DNA from: Candidatus Faecimonas gallistercoris
GTDB taxonomy: Bacteria > Bacillota_I > Bacilli_A > RF39 > UBA660
NCBI GenBank assembly: GCA_018712565.1
Contig: DVGU01000006.1
Span: 1-41,493, forward strand
Length of the DNA stretch: 41,493 nt
Direction: 5' to 3'
Shown here: piece after piece, positions 25,988 to 34,369 of the stretch
Numbering within the stretch: position 1 is the stretch's first letter
How the letters are laid out: each line of letters opens with the position of its first letter
The notes under the pieces: model-generated
Database searches by the model: none
What the model was told of the DNA's origin: nothing
What the model saw: the letters and a program-made list of their open reading frames with translations, nothing else
Program-made: the position numbers and the translations under genes

Positions 25988-26008
25988 TCATATCATTAAT
26001 ATTCTCAT
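25988..26008 (-). CDS. Six-residue leader peptide of the ABC-F gene
   Basis: MRILMI-stop is preceded by a strong ribosome site (AGAGAGGTGAT, spacer AAC). The stop codon abuts the first hairpin arm. This arrangement resembles erm/cat/ABC-F leader peptides that sense drug-stalled ribosomes. Confidence 0.6.
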   Translation of the reverse strand: MRILMI

Positions 26009-26056
26009 GTTATCACCTCTCTAAAAATTACTATTTTTTGCTTTGCTTACATTTAT

Positions 26057-26062
26057 ATTATA
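26057..26062 (-). promoter_or_regulatory. -10 box of the ABC-F leader promoter
   Basis: A perfect TATAAT lies on the minus strand, 49 bases upstream of the leader ATG. The -35 region is A-rich with only a TGCAAA-like match. The promoter would let the resistance gene be expressed apart from the mobilisation operon. Confidence 0.55.
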
Positions 26063-26093
26063 ACACTTTTTTTATTTTTTTGCAGCCTTATCA

Positions 26094-27074
26094 TTAACAA
26101 ATATATTTATGATGTGATACTTTTACATTGGACTGTTTTACCATAGCATAGTGCATTGTACTATCTATTTTAGTGTGCCCCAAAAGTTTTTGTACTTGTT
26201 CAATAGGCATACCTTTATCTATGGCTTTTGTTGCCAATGTTCTTCTAAATTTATGAGGATGAACTTTTGGAATATTAAGTCTTTTTCCTAAATTTCTAAG
26301 TCGTATTTCAACACCAGAAATATTAAGTCTGTTGAAAGGTTTAATTAATGATACAAATAATGCAGAATTATTATCATTTCTACTTTCAAGATACTTTAAT
26401 AAATGAAGTTTTGATCTAGCATCAAAATAAACCTCTCTTTCTTTGTTTCCTTTACCTAGTACAATACAAGATTGATTTACAAAGTCAATATCTTTAATAT
26501 CTAAATTAACTAATTCACCAACTCTGATACCAGTAGATGATAAAAAATCAATCATTGCTAAATCTCTTATACAATAACACCCATCTCTTAATTTCTCTAA
26601 ATTTTCATCACTATATGTTTCTTTAATTGTTACTTGAGTTTTTATTTTATGAATTCTCCTTATAGGACTTTTTATAATGTAATTTTCATTTTCTAACCAA
26701 GAAAAAAAACTAGATAATATTCTTCTTATATTATCTATTGTTACATTACTACAATTATGATTATTTTGATAGTTAGATAAATATTGTCTTATATCATTAG
26801 TATCAATTAGTTTTATATTTTTGTCTATTTGCAATACCATATCATCAACTGTTTTTTTATAATACTCAACTGTTCTATTAGAACAACCCTCAAGTTTTTT
26901 AGAAGATAAAAATAAATTGCTATAATCTATTTTTTCTTCTTTTATATCTTCTATTTCTGTAATACTTACATTATAAAAATAATGTTCTAGCACTTGTCTT
27001 AAATTTTCTAATTGATAATTATTAATAAATTTTCCCATGTCAGAAATTACATTACTGATAATTATATCTTTCAT
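26094..27074 (-). CDS. Tyrosine recombinase (XerC/D-like)
   Basis: The 326-residue recombinase has a SAM-like core-binding domain (about 45-150). Its catalytic domain shows R in STGIRVGEL, K in GKGNKERE, HxxR in HKFRRT, H in LLGHTKI and Y in TMHYAMV, so all active-site residues are present. Its start overlaps the relaxase stop by four bases, which places it in the mobilisation operon. Because the element already has a serine integrase, a role in resolving multimers of the circular form is more likely than integration; this is inference. Confidence 0.88.
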   Translation of the reverse strand: MKDIIISNVISDMGKFINNYQLENLRQVLEHYFYNVSITEIEDIKEEKIDYSNLFLSSKKLEGCSNRTVEYYKKTVDDMVLQIDKNIKLIDTNDIRQYLSNYQNNHNCSNVTIDNIRRILSSFFSWLENENYIIKSPIRRIHKIKTQVTIKETYSDENLEKLRDGCYCIRDLAMIDFLSSTGIRVGELVNLDIKDIDFVNQSCIVLGKGNKEREVYFDARSKLHLLKYLESRNDNNSALFVSLIKPFNRLNISGVEIRLRNLGKRLNIPKVHPHKFRRTLATKAIDKGMPIEQVQKLLGHTKIDSTMHYAMVKQSNVKVSHHKYIC

Positions 27075-28381
27075 AATGTATCACTCTTATCATTACTGAT
27101 AAATAATCTACTAAATTCTCTTTGTGCCTCTTCCATTTCATCATTAATATTTTTGATTGCTTGTTCGATAGCATTTTTATTTTTAAATTGTGTTTTAGTA
27201 TTAGTGTTGGATAGATAATTATATAATATATCTTTTCTTGTCTGTTTTTTGTTTTTTAAGTAGTGTTTTAATATTATTTCTTGAATAATATCATTTTCTT
27301 TAATACTTTTTACACTTTTTAATTCTTTCTTATAATTATAATTTGCATGATTAACAATAGCATTATAAATATAATTATCTATATATTTGTTTTTAGAATC
27401 GATTAAAGTAGTATCAATATCAATATTCTTAATCTGATTTTCTTCATATATGTTATGAAAATAAGAGTTTATCTCATTTAAAGCATCTTTAAAATTAGCA
27501 TATTCCAATTTAAAATTAGAATTTTTTTTAGAAAAAAGATAACTCTTAATTTCTTTGGTAAGTTCTATAATTTCTTTGTTTTTTATAGAACCATATTTTA
27601 TTTTTTCTTCTTTATCTTTTCGTTCCCTATAAAGTAATTGACCTAATCTTAAAATTTTTTCTTCTAATATTAAATCCTTTTTGTTTCGCAAAAGATAATT
27701 CTTTTCATTAGGACTAAAGAACTTTTTTAACTCGGTAATTTCCTTATTAGTTTCAATTAATAAAGGTGTATAGATTTTTTCTTTTTCTATAGTATGAACT
27801 ACTTGGGCTTTTAGAAAATCAATTTCACTTTGGGTAAGTTGTCCAGATCTTCTATAACCAACTTTATTTTTAGAATAAATATAGTTAGGTTGTTTTTCCA
27901 TAAAAGAAAAGTGAAAATGAAGATTATCAGTGTCTGTATGTAGCGATAATTGATAAAACATTTTTTTAGAATCTTTAAAACCACACTTTTTAAAAAAATT
28001 AGGTAATATATTAGAAGCAAGTTCTTGTTCTAATTTATGTATATCAATATTTTCATTTATATAATCATTATTAAATGATAAGACACCTTGCCATAGGTTA
28101 GAATTTTCTAAATACTTTACTGCTTGTTTCTTTCTTTTTTCGACTTCCAATTCCGATGCAAACTTGCCATTTTCTAAAACAAGATTCATAGTATTTTCTT
28201 TATTAATTTTACCAGTATAATAGTCATACATAGACATGGCTCTTTTTTCTTCATTAGCATAATAATCATACATATCACGAACTCGTTTTTTAGACTTTTC
28301 ATTGTTTTTATATTTACTATCTGGATTATTAATAGCAAGTGTAAAGATAGAATTAAATATAACTTTAGGACTTTTAGTCAT
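27071..28381 (-). CDS. MobP-family relaxase
   Basis: The 436-residue protein nicks oriT and pilots the strand into the recipient. The N-terminal relaxase domain has MYDYYTGKINKE (candidate catalytic tyrosines near residue 51-55), then FYQLSLHTDTDNLHFHFSFM (about 143-163), the metal-binding HxDxxxxHxH signature. The C-terminal half is a lysine-rich helical region. It overlaps the accessory gene upstream and the tyrosine recombinase downstream. The class fits the YATCCTG/Y-like site found in the nearby oriT candidate. Confidence 0.85.
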   Translation of the reverse strand: MTKSPKVIFNSIFTLAINNPDSKYKNNEKSKKRVRDMYDYYANEEKRAMSMYDYYTGKINKENTMNLVLENGKFASELEVEKRKKQAVKYLENSNLWQGVLSFNNDYINENIDIHKLEQELASNILPNFFKKCGFKDSKKMFYQLSLHTDTDNLHFHFSFMEKQPNYIYSKNKVGYRRSGQLTQSEIDFLKAQVVHTIEKEKIYTPLLIETNKEITELKKFFSPNEKNYLLRNKKDLILEEKILRLGQLLYRERKDKEEKIKYGSIKNKEIIELTKEIKSYLFSKKNSNFKLEYANFKDALNEINSYFHNIYEENQIKNIDIDTTLIDSKNKYIDNYIYNAIVNHANYNYKKELKSVKSIKENDIIQEIILKHYLKNKKQTRKDILYNYLSNTNTKTQFKNKNAIEQAIKNINDEMEEAQREFSRLFISNDKSDTL

Positions 28382-28691
28382 TTATATAATTATTCCTTAT
28401 CTTTTTATTAAATTCATTTAAGGGCTTACTTTGTTTAGGATCAGTTATATTATCAAAATCCATATCTGAATATATTTGCTCTTCTAAAGATAGCATTATT
28501 TTTTGTTTCTTGATTATATATTCAATATTTCTTTCAATAGTAGATAATCTATCTAAAACATCAGTACCATTTAAAGCATTAATACATAATTCACATACCG
28601 CTCTTGAAAAAGACATATTATTCTTATCAGCATAAGATTTTATCTTTAAATATTCTTCATTCGTAAAATAAATGTGTTTATCTATTGTCAT
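28374..28691 (-). CDS. MobC-like relaxosome accessory protein
   Basis: 105 residues. The first ~45 (IYFTNEEYLKIKSYADKNNMSFSRAVCELC) form a ribbon-helix-helix DNA-binding pattern, followed by a helix RLSTIERNIEYIIKKQKIML typical of MobC. It overlaps the relaxase start by eight bases. Such proteins bind oriT and help the relaxase open the nick site. Confidence 0.7.
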   Translation of the reverse strand: MTIDKHIYFTNEEYLKIKSYADKNNMSFSRAVCELCINALNGTDVLDRLSTIERNIEYIIKKQKIMLSLEEQIYSDMDFDNITDPKQSKPLNEFNKKIRNNYIND

Positions 28692-29079
28692 TGATATTTA
28701 ATTCCTTTAGTTTAGATAGAACAAAATCCATTAACTGCATTTTCATGGTATCATAAACTATCTTTTTATCTTTAACACAAGTAATACTTTGATAATATTC
28801 ATCTTCTGGAAGAAAATATCTTATACCAAACTTTTTATAATTATCAACCCAGTCCTTGATTCTTCTTTGTGGTAATTTAGGATGAAGTATATTAACATCA
28901 AATCCAGCACGAGAAAATATCTCACGAGCAGAGAGTTCTGGAAACTTGAATCTCATCATAATAACCCATAATTTAAAAAGTGGATCGTATTCAATTTCTC
29001 GTTTGTATTTTACTTTTCTAACAAAAATATTTTGTTCAAGTATTTTTATTTCATTGTCTGTATATAGGCGAACTTTCAT
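28678..29079 (-). CDS. HTH protein of the mobilisation operon, transposase-OrfA-like
   Basis: 133 residues with the pattern YDPLFKLWVIMMRFKFPELSAREIFSRAGFDVNIL...RRIKDWVDNYKKFG, like the helix-turn-helix of IS3-type OrfA proteins. Similar genes accompany relaxase genes on Firmicutes ICEs. It is not an IS remnant, because it is overlapped on both sides by operon genes (14 bases with MobC, one with the upstream gene). It probably binds oriT or a promoter. Confidence 0.6.
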   Translation of the reverse strand: MKVRLYTDNEIKILEQNIFVRKVKYKREIEYDPLFKLWVIMMRFKFPELSAREIFSRAGFDVNILHPKLPQRRIKDWVDNYKKFGIRYFLPEDEYYQSITCVKDKKIVYDTMKMQLMDFVLSKLKELNINDNR

Positions 29080-29504
29080 TAATCTATATCCCTACCATTA
29101 TCATAGTTTTTAATCTCATATTCTAAATCATCATTAAAAGTATCGCTTCTTAAAATATTATCTGCAATTTCTCTAATATCTTCAAACTCTAAATTCACTT
29201 TTAATGATTTAGCATTTTCACAAACAATTCTTTCAACTTGAGTAAGTAAATTTCCCCAGTAAAATACCATATCAAAATCCTTATCGCCATCACTTTGTTC
29301 ACTAATAAATAAGTCAGCCACATTTTCATTGTCTTTTATGCACTCAATAATATCATCTAAATTATCTAATATATACTTTTGTGATTCTCCATCAAAATCA
29401 TTTAAATATCCATTTAATGAAACAGAATAATTAAATTCACTTGTTTGATCCATACCATAATTAATAATATCATTTGCAATTAATTTATTTATTGATAATT
29501 TCAT
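29079..29504 (-). CDS. Acidic ICE protein, unknown
   Basis: 141 residues from the ATG at 29504 (MKLSINKLIANDIINYG). This start lies eight bases after AGGAGG; the track start at 29540 and the ATG at 29510 are badly spaced. The protein is acidic (QSDGDKDFDMVFYWG) without recognisable motifs. Its 5' end overlaps the ribbon-helix-helix gene in another frame. Confidence 0.6.
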   Translation of the reverse strand: MKLSINKLIANDIINYGMDQTSEFNYSVSLNGYLNDFDGESQKYILDNLDDIIECIKDNENVADLFISEQSDGDKDFDMVFYWGNLLTQVERIVCENAKSLKVNLEFEDIREIADNILRSDTFNDDLEYEIKNYDNGRDID

Positions 29505-29649
29505 TTTCATAACCTCCTTGTAACATATCAATATAACCAATTTCTAATAACTGTATTATCATTTTAGTAACAGATACATTATAGAAATTAGCCATTAATT
29601 TTATACGATCATATAATTCTATCGGTAATTTTAAATTAAATCTTCTCAT
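29485..29649 (-). CDS. Ribbon-helix-helix (Arc-like) DNA-binding protein, missing from the ORF track
   Basis: The 54-residue product reads MRRFNLKLPIELYDRIKLMA and then VSVTKMIIQLLEIGYI, a clear Arc/CopG-type ribbon-helix-helix. AAAGGAGG lies five bases before the ATG. It is the first gene of the mobilisation operon and sits right beside the palindromic oriT candidate. It is therefore a good candidate for binding the inverted repeats there, either autoregulating the operon or building the relaxosome. Confidence 0.75.
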   Translation of the reverse strand: MRRFNLKLPIELYDRIKLMANFYNVSVTKMIIQLLEIGYIDMLQGGYENEIINK

Positions 29650-29667
29650 ATATTCCTCCTTTGTAAT

Positions 29668-29881
29668 AGGATGAAAAGCCCCTTAATATTGGCATAATAT
29701 AAAAAGCAGGATAAGATAAATGCACACTCACATAAACTTATTCCTTATTTCATAAGGGTTTATGTAGGTGCATTTCTTATTTTGCACTTGCAAAATTCAT
29801 CCTACTTTATAGGTTGATTAAAAGGATAAAATCTCTTAATCATATATATTAAGGGGCTTTTATAGTAGGGCTTTTCATCCT
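29668..29881. other. Palindrome-rich probable origin of transfer
   Basis: A 214-base noncoding segment is packed with inverted repeats. AGGATGAAAAGCCC (29668) pairs with GGGCTTTTCATCCT (29868-29881). The overlapping AAAAGCCCCTTAATAT also pairs with ATATTAAGGGGCTTTT (29846-29861). A nested hairpin AAATGCAC/GTGCATTT plus CATAAAC/GTTTATG fills 29718-29775, and TGATTAA/TTAATCA lies at 29815-29842. On the minus strand, TTATCCTGC (29714-29706) matches the MobP nick consensus YATCCTG/Y. Confidence 0.65.
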
Positions 29882-29917
29882 AAATATTTATTTTTCCAAG
29901 TTTTTATAGGATGGTAA

Positions 29918-30820
29918 TTAATATGTCGGTCTTAACGGTAAATCTGGTTGATCAAAACTAGGGGTAGAATCTATTTCATAAGTAAAATCAATTAAACTCA
30001 TACCATCAACAACTTCATTATTTAATGAAACTTGATAATGTAAATGATCCCCAGTCGAGTAACCAGTAGTTCCAACACTTGCAATTACTTGTCCTTTTGT
30101 TACAGTATCACCAACAGCAACTTGAGAACTGTTAGGATATAAATGTCCATACAAGACTGTGTAAGTCAATTCATTTACTTCACAATTTATTTTAATTATA
30201 TTTCCACCTTGAGTATCGCTCGTATCTATGGTATTAGTTGAATATGGAAAATCAACTGTTTCAACAGTACCATCACATACGGAATAAACTGGTGTCCGAG
30301 CCGAATTTGCTAAATCCCATGCCGAATGAACATCAGATTCACCATACACAATTCTTTCTTCTTTGAAAAAACTAGTTATAGTAGAACTAGCAAAATCAAT
30401 GGGTGGAGCAAATGGCTTGGCTTGTTCTTCATCTATTTGTCCACTATCAACGATATTATCTTCTTTACATACTTCTAAAACTTTATATTTTTGAATTTCA
30501 CATACTTGGCTAATTGGTAGTTGTCTTTTTAGTTCACTATCTAAATTATCCGTATATATTTCACTAAAAGTCAAAGAGTTATCGGCTAAATAAAAGTATA
30601 ATATTCTTTCTAAAGATACATAACCATTTTTGGATTTTATGTTTTCGTTTAAGACTTTTTTATATTCTTCTGCATAACCACTATTATTTTCTATATAGCC
30701 ATCTGTTATATTTGCACCGAAGAAGTCTAATATCATTAAGACTGGTATTAAAATAATAAAACCAATAAGAAACAAACCACCAGTTGATCCTAAAAGTATG
30801 GATATTATTTTTTTCTTCAT
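29918..30820 (-). CDS. M23-family peptidase of the conjugation system
   Basis: The 300-residue envelope protein has a hydrophobic N-terminal helix (about 5-30), a linker domain, and an M23 (LytM-type) zinc endopeptidase domain (about 160-280). Metal ligands are seen in VHSAWDLA (H and D), and histidines in LYGHLYP and GDHLHYQV. It probably cuts peptidoglycan crosslinks to let the channel through the wall, like VirB1/Tn916 Orf14-type enzymes. The start overlaps the upstream stop. All catalytic residues appear present. Confidence 0.85.
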   Translation of the reverse strand: MKKKIISILLGSTGGLFLIGFIILIPVLMILDFFGANITDGYIENNSGYAEEYKKVLNENIKSKNGYVSLERILYFYLADNSLTFSEIYTDNLDSELKRQLPISQVCEIQKYKVLEVCKEDNIVDSGQIDEEQAKPFAPPIDFASSTITSFFKEERIVYGESDVHSAWDLANSARTPVYSVCDGTVETVDFPYSTNTIDTSDTQGGNIIKINCEVNELTYTVLYGHLYPNSSQVAVGDTVTKGQVIASVGTTGYSTGDHLHYQVSLNNEVVDGMSLIDFTYEIDSTPSFDQPDLPLRPTY

Positions 30821-31575
30821 TAAATATCCATTTCTTTATCTTTTTCTAAAGTCTTTGAATATTGATTAAGTTCTACTAATAAGTTAGTGGCTTCCTTATA
30901 CAAATCATTTATATCATGATTACTTAAATCACTTTCACTAGTAAAATAATGAATATCATTGCAAAGAGCATCAATTATATCATAAGCACCAGATACAGTT
31001 TGTAAATGCTTTTTGGTATCTTCAAAAGCAATTTCTTCATTGTCATAAGAATCTTGAAACTCATACGGATCAAAATCTTTAGCATACTGAACTATTCTTG
31101 TTACTAATTTATCTAAATAAATATCATTATTATTTTGTGGTATATCAATAATATTTTTTTCAAGCAAAGCATCTTCTAACTCGATGAACTCTACATTTGT
31201 TTTATCTAAATCAATAACACCATATTTCCATTTACCATCTTCAAATAAGTACAAATAATCCATAGAGTTTTTTACCAGTTCTTCTTTTGTGCGATTTATT
31301 TCATAATGTAGTTCTTCACCACGATCACGATGATATGCAACAGTTACATCATCTTGTCTATTATCAAAATTATGTTCTTTAGTAGTGTCTGGAAAAACAT
31401 ACTTTCCTAAAACAGATATATCCCCTAAAGACATTAATAATTTTACTTTAGTTGGATCTTGATAATCATTATATAGAATATAACCATTGTATTCCAAATT
31501 TCCATTAGCATGACAATAAATAGATTTATATGTATTATCTTTTTGCTTCATAGCAATAGTTGACCTTATACTCAA
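30820..31575 (-). CDS. Conserved ICE/phage protein of unknown function
   Basis: This 251-residue protein begins MSIRSTIAMKQKDNTYKSIYCHANGNLEYNG with VTVAYHRDRGEE further on, a pattern common to small uncharacterised phage and ICE proteins. The start is TTG at 31575, seven bases after GGAGG. Its last residues (EKDKEMDI) match the tail of the ICE SSB almost exactly, and the DNA is identical over ~25 bases. It sits between the wall peptidase and VirB4. Function unknown. Confidence 0.65.
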   Translation of the reverse strand: MSIRSTIAMKQKDNTYKSIYCHANGNLEYNGYILYNDYQDPTKVKLLMSLGDISVLGKYVFPDTTKEHNFDNRQDDVTVAYHRDRGEELHYEINRTKEELVKNSMDYLYLFEDGKWKYGVIDLDKTNVEFIELEDALLEKNIIDIPQNNNDIYLDKLVTRIVQYAKDFDPYEFQDSYDNEEIAFEDTKKHLQTVSGAYDIIDALCNDIHYFTSESDLSNHDINDLYKEATNLLVELNQYSKTLEKDKEMDI

Positions 31576-31586
31576 ATTAACACCTC

Positions 31587-34031
31587 CTAATTTTCACCCA
31601 TCATTGTTCGTTCTAACTCGGTAGCACGAATCCATACTCGAAGTCTATTTTTATTATCTATATTTAGTAAAAATTCGCCTCGTTTAGCCGATAATAAAAA
31701 AGCCTTTTGAGTATCAGTCAAAGGGTTATTTTTAAATAATTCTAAATAAGCAATTAAGTCATCTTCTTTAAGCATACCTATCATAGTGTACTGACAATTA
31801 TTAAAAATTGCAGTGGCATGCCTTAATACATTAGCATTACCTACAAAGTCTTTTACACTTTGAGTGCTAACAATTAAATTAGTTGAATACTTCCTAACTC
31901 TACGAGCAAGTTGCCCAAAGTTTTTTAATACCTCGCTATTTTTCTCATCGATAAATAAATGAAACTCATCTACAATAATACTTATATGTTTTTTTCTAGT
32001 ATTTGATTTTTCATTTTGAATTTTATTAGCAACAATACTATTATTTAAATAAGTTAGTAGATTTAAAACTTGGGTATTAATTAATCTTTGATTACCACTA
32101 TATAGAAGTTCTTGTAAGTTAAAAGCGATTAAATCATTAGATAAATCAATATTTGTATGCCCATCAAAAAGGAAAGAATCTGTACCAGTTAAAAATCTGG
32201 AAACTAGTATCTCTAATTGATCGATGATTTTCTTTTTTTCATTACTTTCCAAATCTTTTTTATAAATAGGTAAATACTCATATAACTCACTAAATATTGG
32301 ATAATCACTAGGCTTTAAACTTTGTAAAGTATTAATAGAAGTATTTTTAAATATACCTTTTTTGTTATATAAAGATTCTACTACTGCAAGTAACATAACT
32401 AGTTCTTTTTCCGTAATATCTTCAAAAGCAGTTTTAAAGAAAGCCTCTAAAAAGCCTAAATGTTTGGCTAAAGGACAATCTGTTTCTTTTGTTTCTTTAT
32501 CTTCATCATCGCTAGGTATATACCTTATTTGTAGGGGATTAATAATACCACCCTTTTTAGAGTAGAGATCTATATATTCGCCCCCATTAGATAACACCAA
32601 ATTTTTATATTCATTTTCAGCATCCCAGATAAATATTTTAGTACCACGAGCATACTCATTAATAATTATCTTTTTCATAGTAAAACTCTTACCACCACCA
32701 GTAGAAGATACAATGGCTATATTGTGTGATGTCCTATGATTATTTAAAGTAAAAGGATCAAAGAATATCGGTAGCGAAGTATGTAAATCAACTCCTAGCA
32801 TATATCCTTTAGAATCATTAAAATAAGTTTTTGTAAAAGGAAAACCCGCACTTAAAGTAAGTGTAGGCAAATAAATTGAATAATCATTTAAAGAAGTAGA
32901 AGTAATATCAAAATTTTGCCAGCACTCCATTTGTCTTAATTTTGGAATATCTAATTTTATTTGGTATCTATCTACTAATCTTTTTAAATCTCTAAATGTA
33001 TTTTCTCGTTCTTTTCTAGTACCAGTTATTACTAGAGTAAGTGATACTTCTTTTATTTTCTCATCACCATTTTTAATTTCTAACATTAATTGTTGGAAGT
33101 TTTCCTTTTGAGTATCTAGTTCAGTAGCATCACTTAATTTTCTAGTAGTATTTCTATCTGATAATAAAAATTGATATTGTGAATTAACCCAACGGATTAA
33201 CTCATCTTGACTAATAGCATCTTTAATACTAATACAAGACCTAACATTTGGAACATTAAAAATTTCTTCAAAAAACAATTCATCAACAAATGGGGGAATA
33301 TTTTTAATAGTTACCATTTGTATATCATTATCATCAAACTTTAACATATTAGTTTTTTCTTGCAAATTTAATGGGGATATTAAAGATGGTAGATCACTCC
33401 ACACGAGATCATCTAGTGCTTTTGGATTCATATATAAATTAGTTAAGAATTTATATATTTCTAATCTGTTATCAATTACTTCCATATTTAGTTTAGGAGT
33501 AATATTAGAAATAATATCTTCAATTTCATCTAGTTGCTTTTCTAATATGTTTAAGTCTTTAGCAATAACCACTAAATAATAGACACTCGAAACTGTATAA
33601 TAGTTTTCTTCAAGTTCTTCAATTAGTCTTTTGCTTTCATCTAAAAGTTTATGCTTTTGAGCATCTTCTTTAAAATATTCGATTAACTCATCTAAATTAA
33701 TCTTATTATTATTTAAATTAATTTTCTGATCTAGTTTATAGCATTTTAAGGTAAGCCCTTTTATTTGATATAAACTCTTTAGAGAATAGAAGAAATTTTG
33801 TTTTTCATTTCTGCTGGCTAGAGATAAGTCTATTGCTTTAACTTCAATTAAAGATGCTACTTCACCAGTTTTTAATTCAATTAAACCATCATCAGCAACT
33901 GCTTTAACATTAGAAAAAACTTGCGAATTTTTAACTCGCTTTTTAAGTCGTTTTTTAAGTATAAACTTTGGCTTTTGTTTTTCTAGTTTATGTTTTTCTT
34001 TTTCTATAACTTTTTCTTTATTCGTTTTAAT
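31587..34031 (-). CDS. VirB4-type conjugation ATPase, full length with probable AUU start
   Basis: VirB4 powers the mating channel. The track shows only 661 residues from a GTG at 33572, but the frame stays open 153 codons further upstream, giving ~814 residues, normal for VirB4. The extra part reads VKAVADDGLIELKTGEVASLIEVKAIDLS, the usual N-terminal domain. No ATG, GTG or TTG occurs there; ATT at 34031 lies with a GATGGTGAT ribosome site at the same spacing as neighbouring genes. Walker A SSTGGGKSF and Walker B ISIIVDEFHLF are present, plus STQSVKD. A one-base deletion in the A-run after 34030 is the alternative. Confidence 0.85.
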   Translation of the reverse strand: MKTNKEKVIEKEKHKLEKQKPKFILKKRLKKRVKNSQVFSNVKAVADDGLIELKTGEVASLIEVKAIDLSLASRNEKQNFFYSLKSLYQIKGLTLKCYKLDQKINLNNNKINLDELIEYFKEDAQKHKLLDESKRLIEELEENYYTVSSVYYLVVIAKDLNILEKQLDEIEDIISNITPKLNMEVIDNRLEIYKFLTNLYMNPKALDDLVWSDLPSLISPLNLQEKTNMLKFDDNDIQMVTIKNIPPFVDELFFEEIFNVPNVRSCISIKDAISQDELIRWVNSQYQFLLSDRNTTRKLSDATELDTQKENFQQLMLEIKNGDEKIKEVSLTLVITGTRKERENTFRDLKRLVDRYQIKLDIPKLRQMECWQNFDITSTSLNDYSIYLPTLTLSAGFPFTKTYFNDSKGYMLGVDLHTSLPIFFDPFTLNNHRTSHNIAIVSSTGGGKSFTMKKIIINEYARGTKIFIWDAENEYKNLVLSNGGEYIDLYSKKGGIINPLQIRYIPSDDEDKETKETDCPLAKHLGFLEAFFKTAFEDITEKELVMLLAVVESLYNKKGIFKNTSINTLQSLKPSDYPIFSELYEYLPIYKKDLESNEKKKIIDQLEILVSRFLTGTDSFLFDGHTNIDLSNDLIAFNLQELLYSGNQRLINTQVLNLLTYLNNSIVANKIQNEKSNTRKKHISIIVDEFHLFIDEKNSEVLKNFGQLARRVRKYSTNLIVSTQSVKDFVGNANVLRHATAIFNNCQYTMIGMLKEDDLIAYLELFKNNPLTDTQKAFLLSAKRGEFLLNIDNKNRLRVWIRATELERTMMGEN

Positions 34032-34048
34032 ACTATCACCATCACTTT

Positions 34049-34363
34049 CTATTGTTTTATATATTTACTTATTGTTTTGATTTTACTTTCTTTTATTTCT
34101 TCGTTAAAAAAGTAATATTCTTTTGTTTTAAATAAGTATTCTATAAGAAGAATCATAATTTTATACATACGATTCTTTTTTGATAAATTTATAGGTATTA
34201 ATAGAAATGCACAAATGGATAAGAATATTAATGCTTGTATTTTTAAATTCGTAAATGCAAACATTATTAAGAAAATTACTAGCATAGGAAGTCCTATATA
34301 TAAATCAGTCATTTCTATATATTTACCTAATGTTTTTTTAATACTTTTAATTGTTATATACAT
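34049..34363 (-). CDS. PrgI-family membrane protein of the mating channel
   Basis: The 104-residue protein has two adjacent hydrophobic helices (about 25-60, IGLPMLVIFLIMFAF and ALIFLSICAFLLIPINL) and a charged C-terminal tail ending FKTKEYYFFNEEI. It matches the PrgI family (VirB3-like) always found directly before virB4 in Gram-positive ICEs. GGGAG lies nine bases before ATG. It is a structural channel part anchoring VirB4. Confidence 0.78.
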   Translation of the reverse strand: MYITIKSIKKTLGKYIEMTDLYIGLPMLVIFLIMFAFTNLKIQALIFLSICAFLLIPINLSKKNRMYKIMILLIEYLFKTKEYYFFNEEIKESKIKTISKYIKQ

Positions 34364-34369
34364 AACTTA

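Noticed and set aside
27811-28020. 69-residue minus-strand ORF inside the relaxase gene
   Set aside because: It is an out-of-frame shadow of the relaxase with no ribosome site or conserved pattern.
28678-29079. IS3 OrfA remnant suggested by the HTH pattern
   Set aside because: The gene overlaps both neighbours in a tight operon and has no OrfB or inverted repeats. It is better read as a mobilisation-operon DNA-binding protein.
29668-29881. CRISPR-like array from repeated AAAAGCCC units
   Set aside because: The repeats are inverted and unequal in length with no regular spacers; they form palindromes typical of oriT or terminators.
34013-34043. Programmed -1 frameshift from the short ATG frame at 34040 into VirB4
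   Set aside because: The only A-rich stretch reads G AAA AAG rather than a canonical slippery heptamer and no stimulatory structure is visible. An AUU start or a plain indel is more likely.
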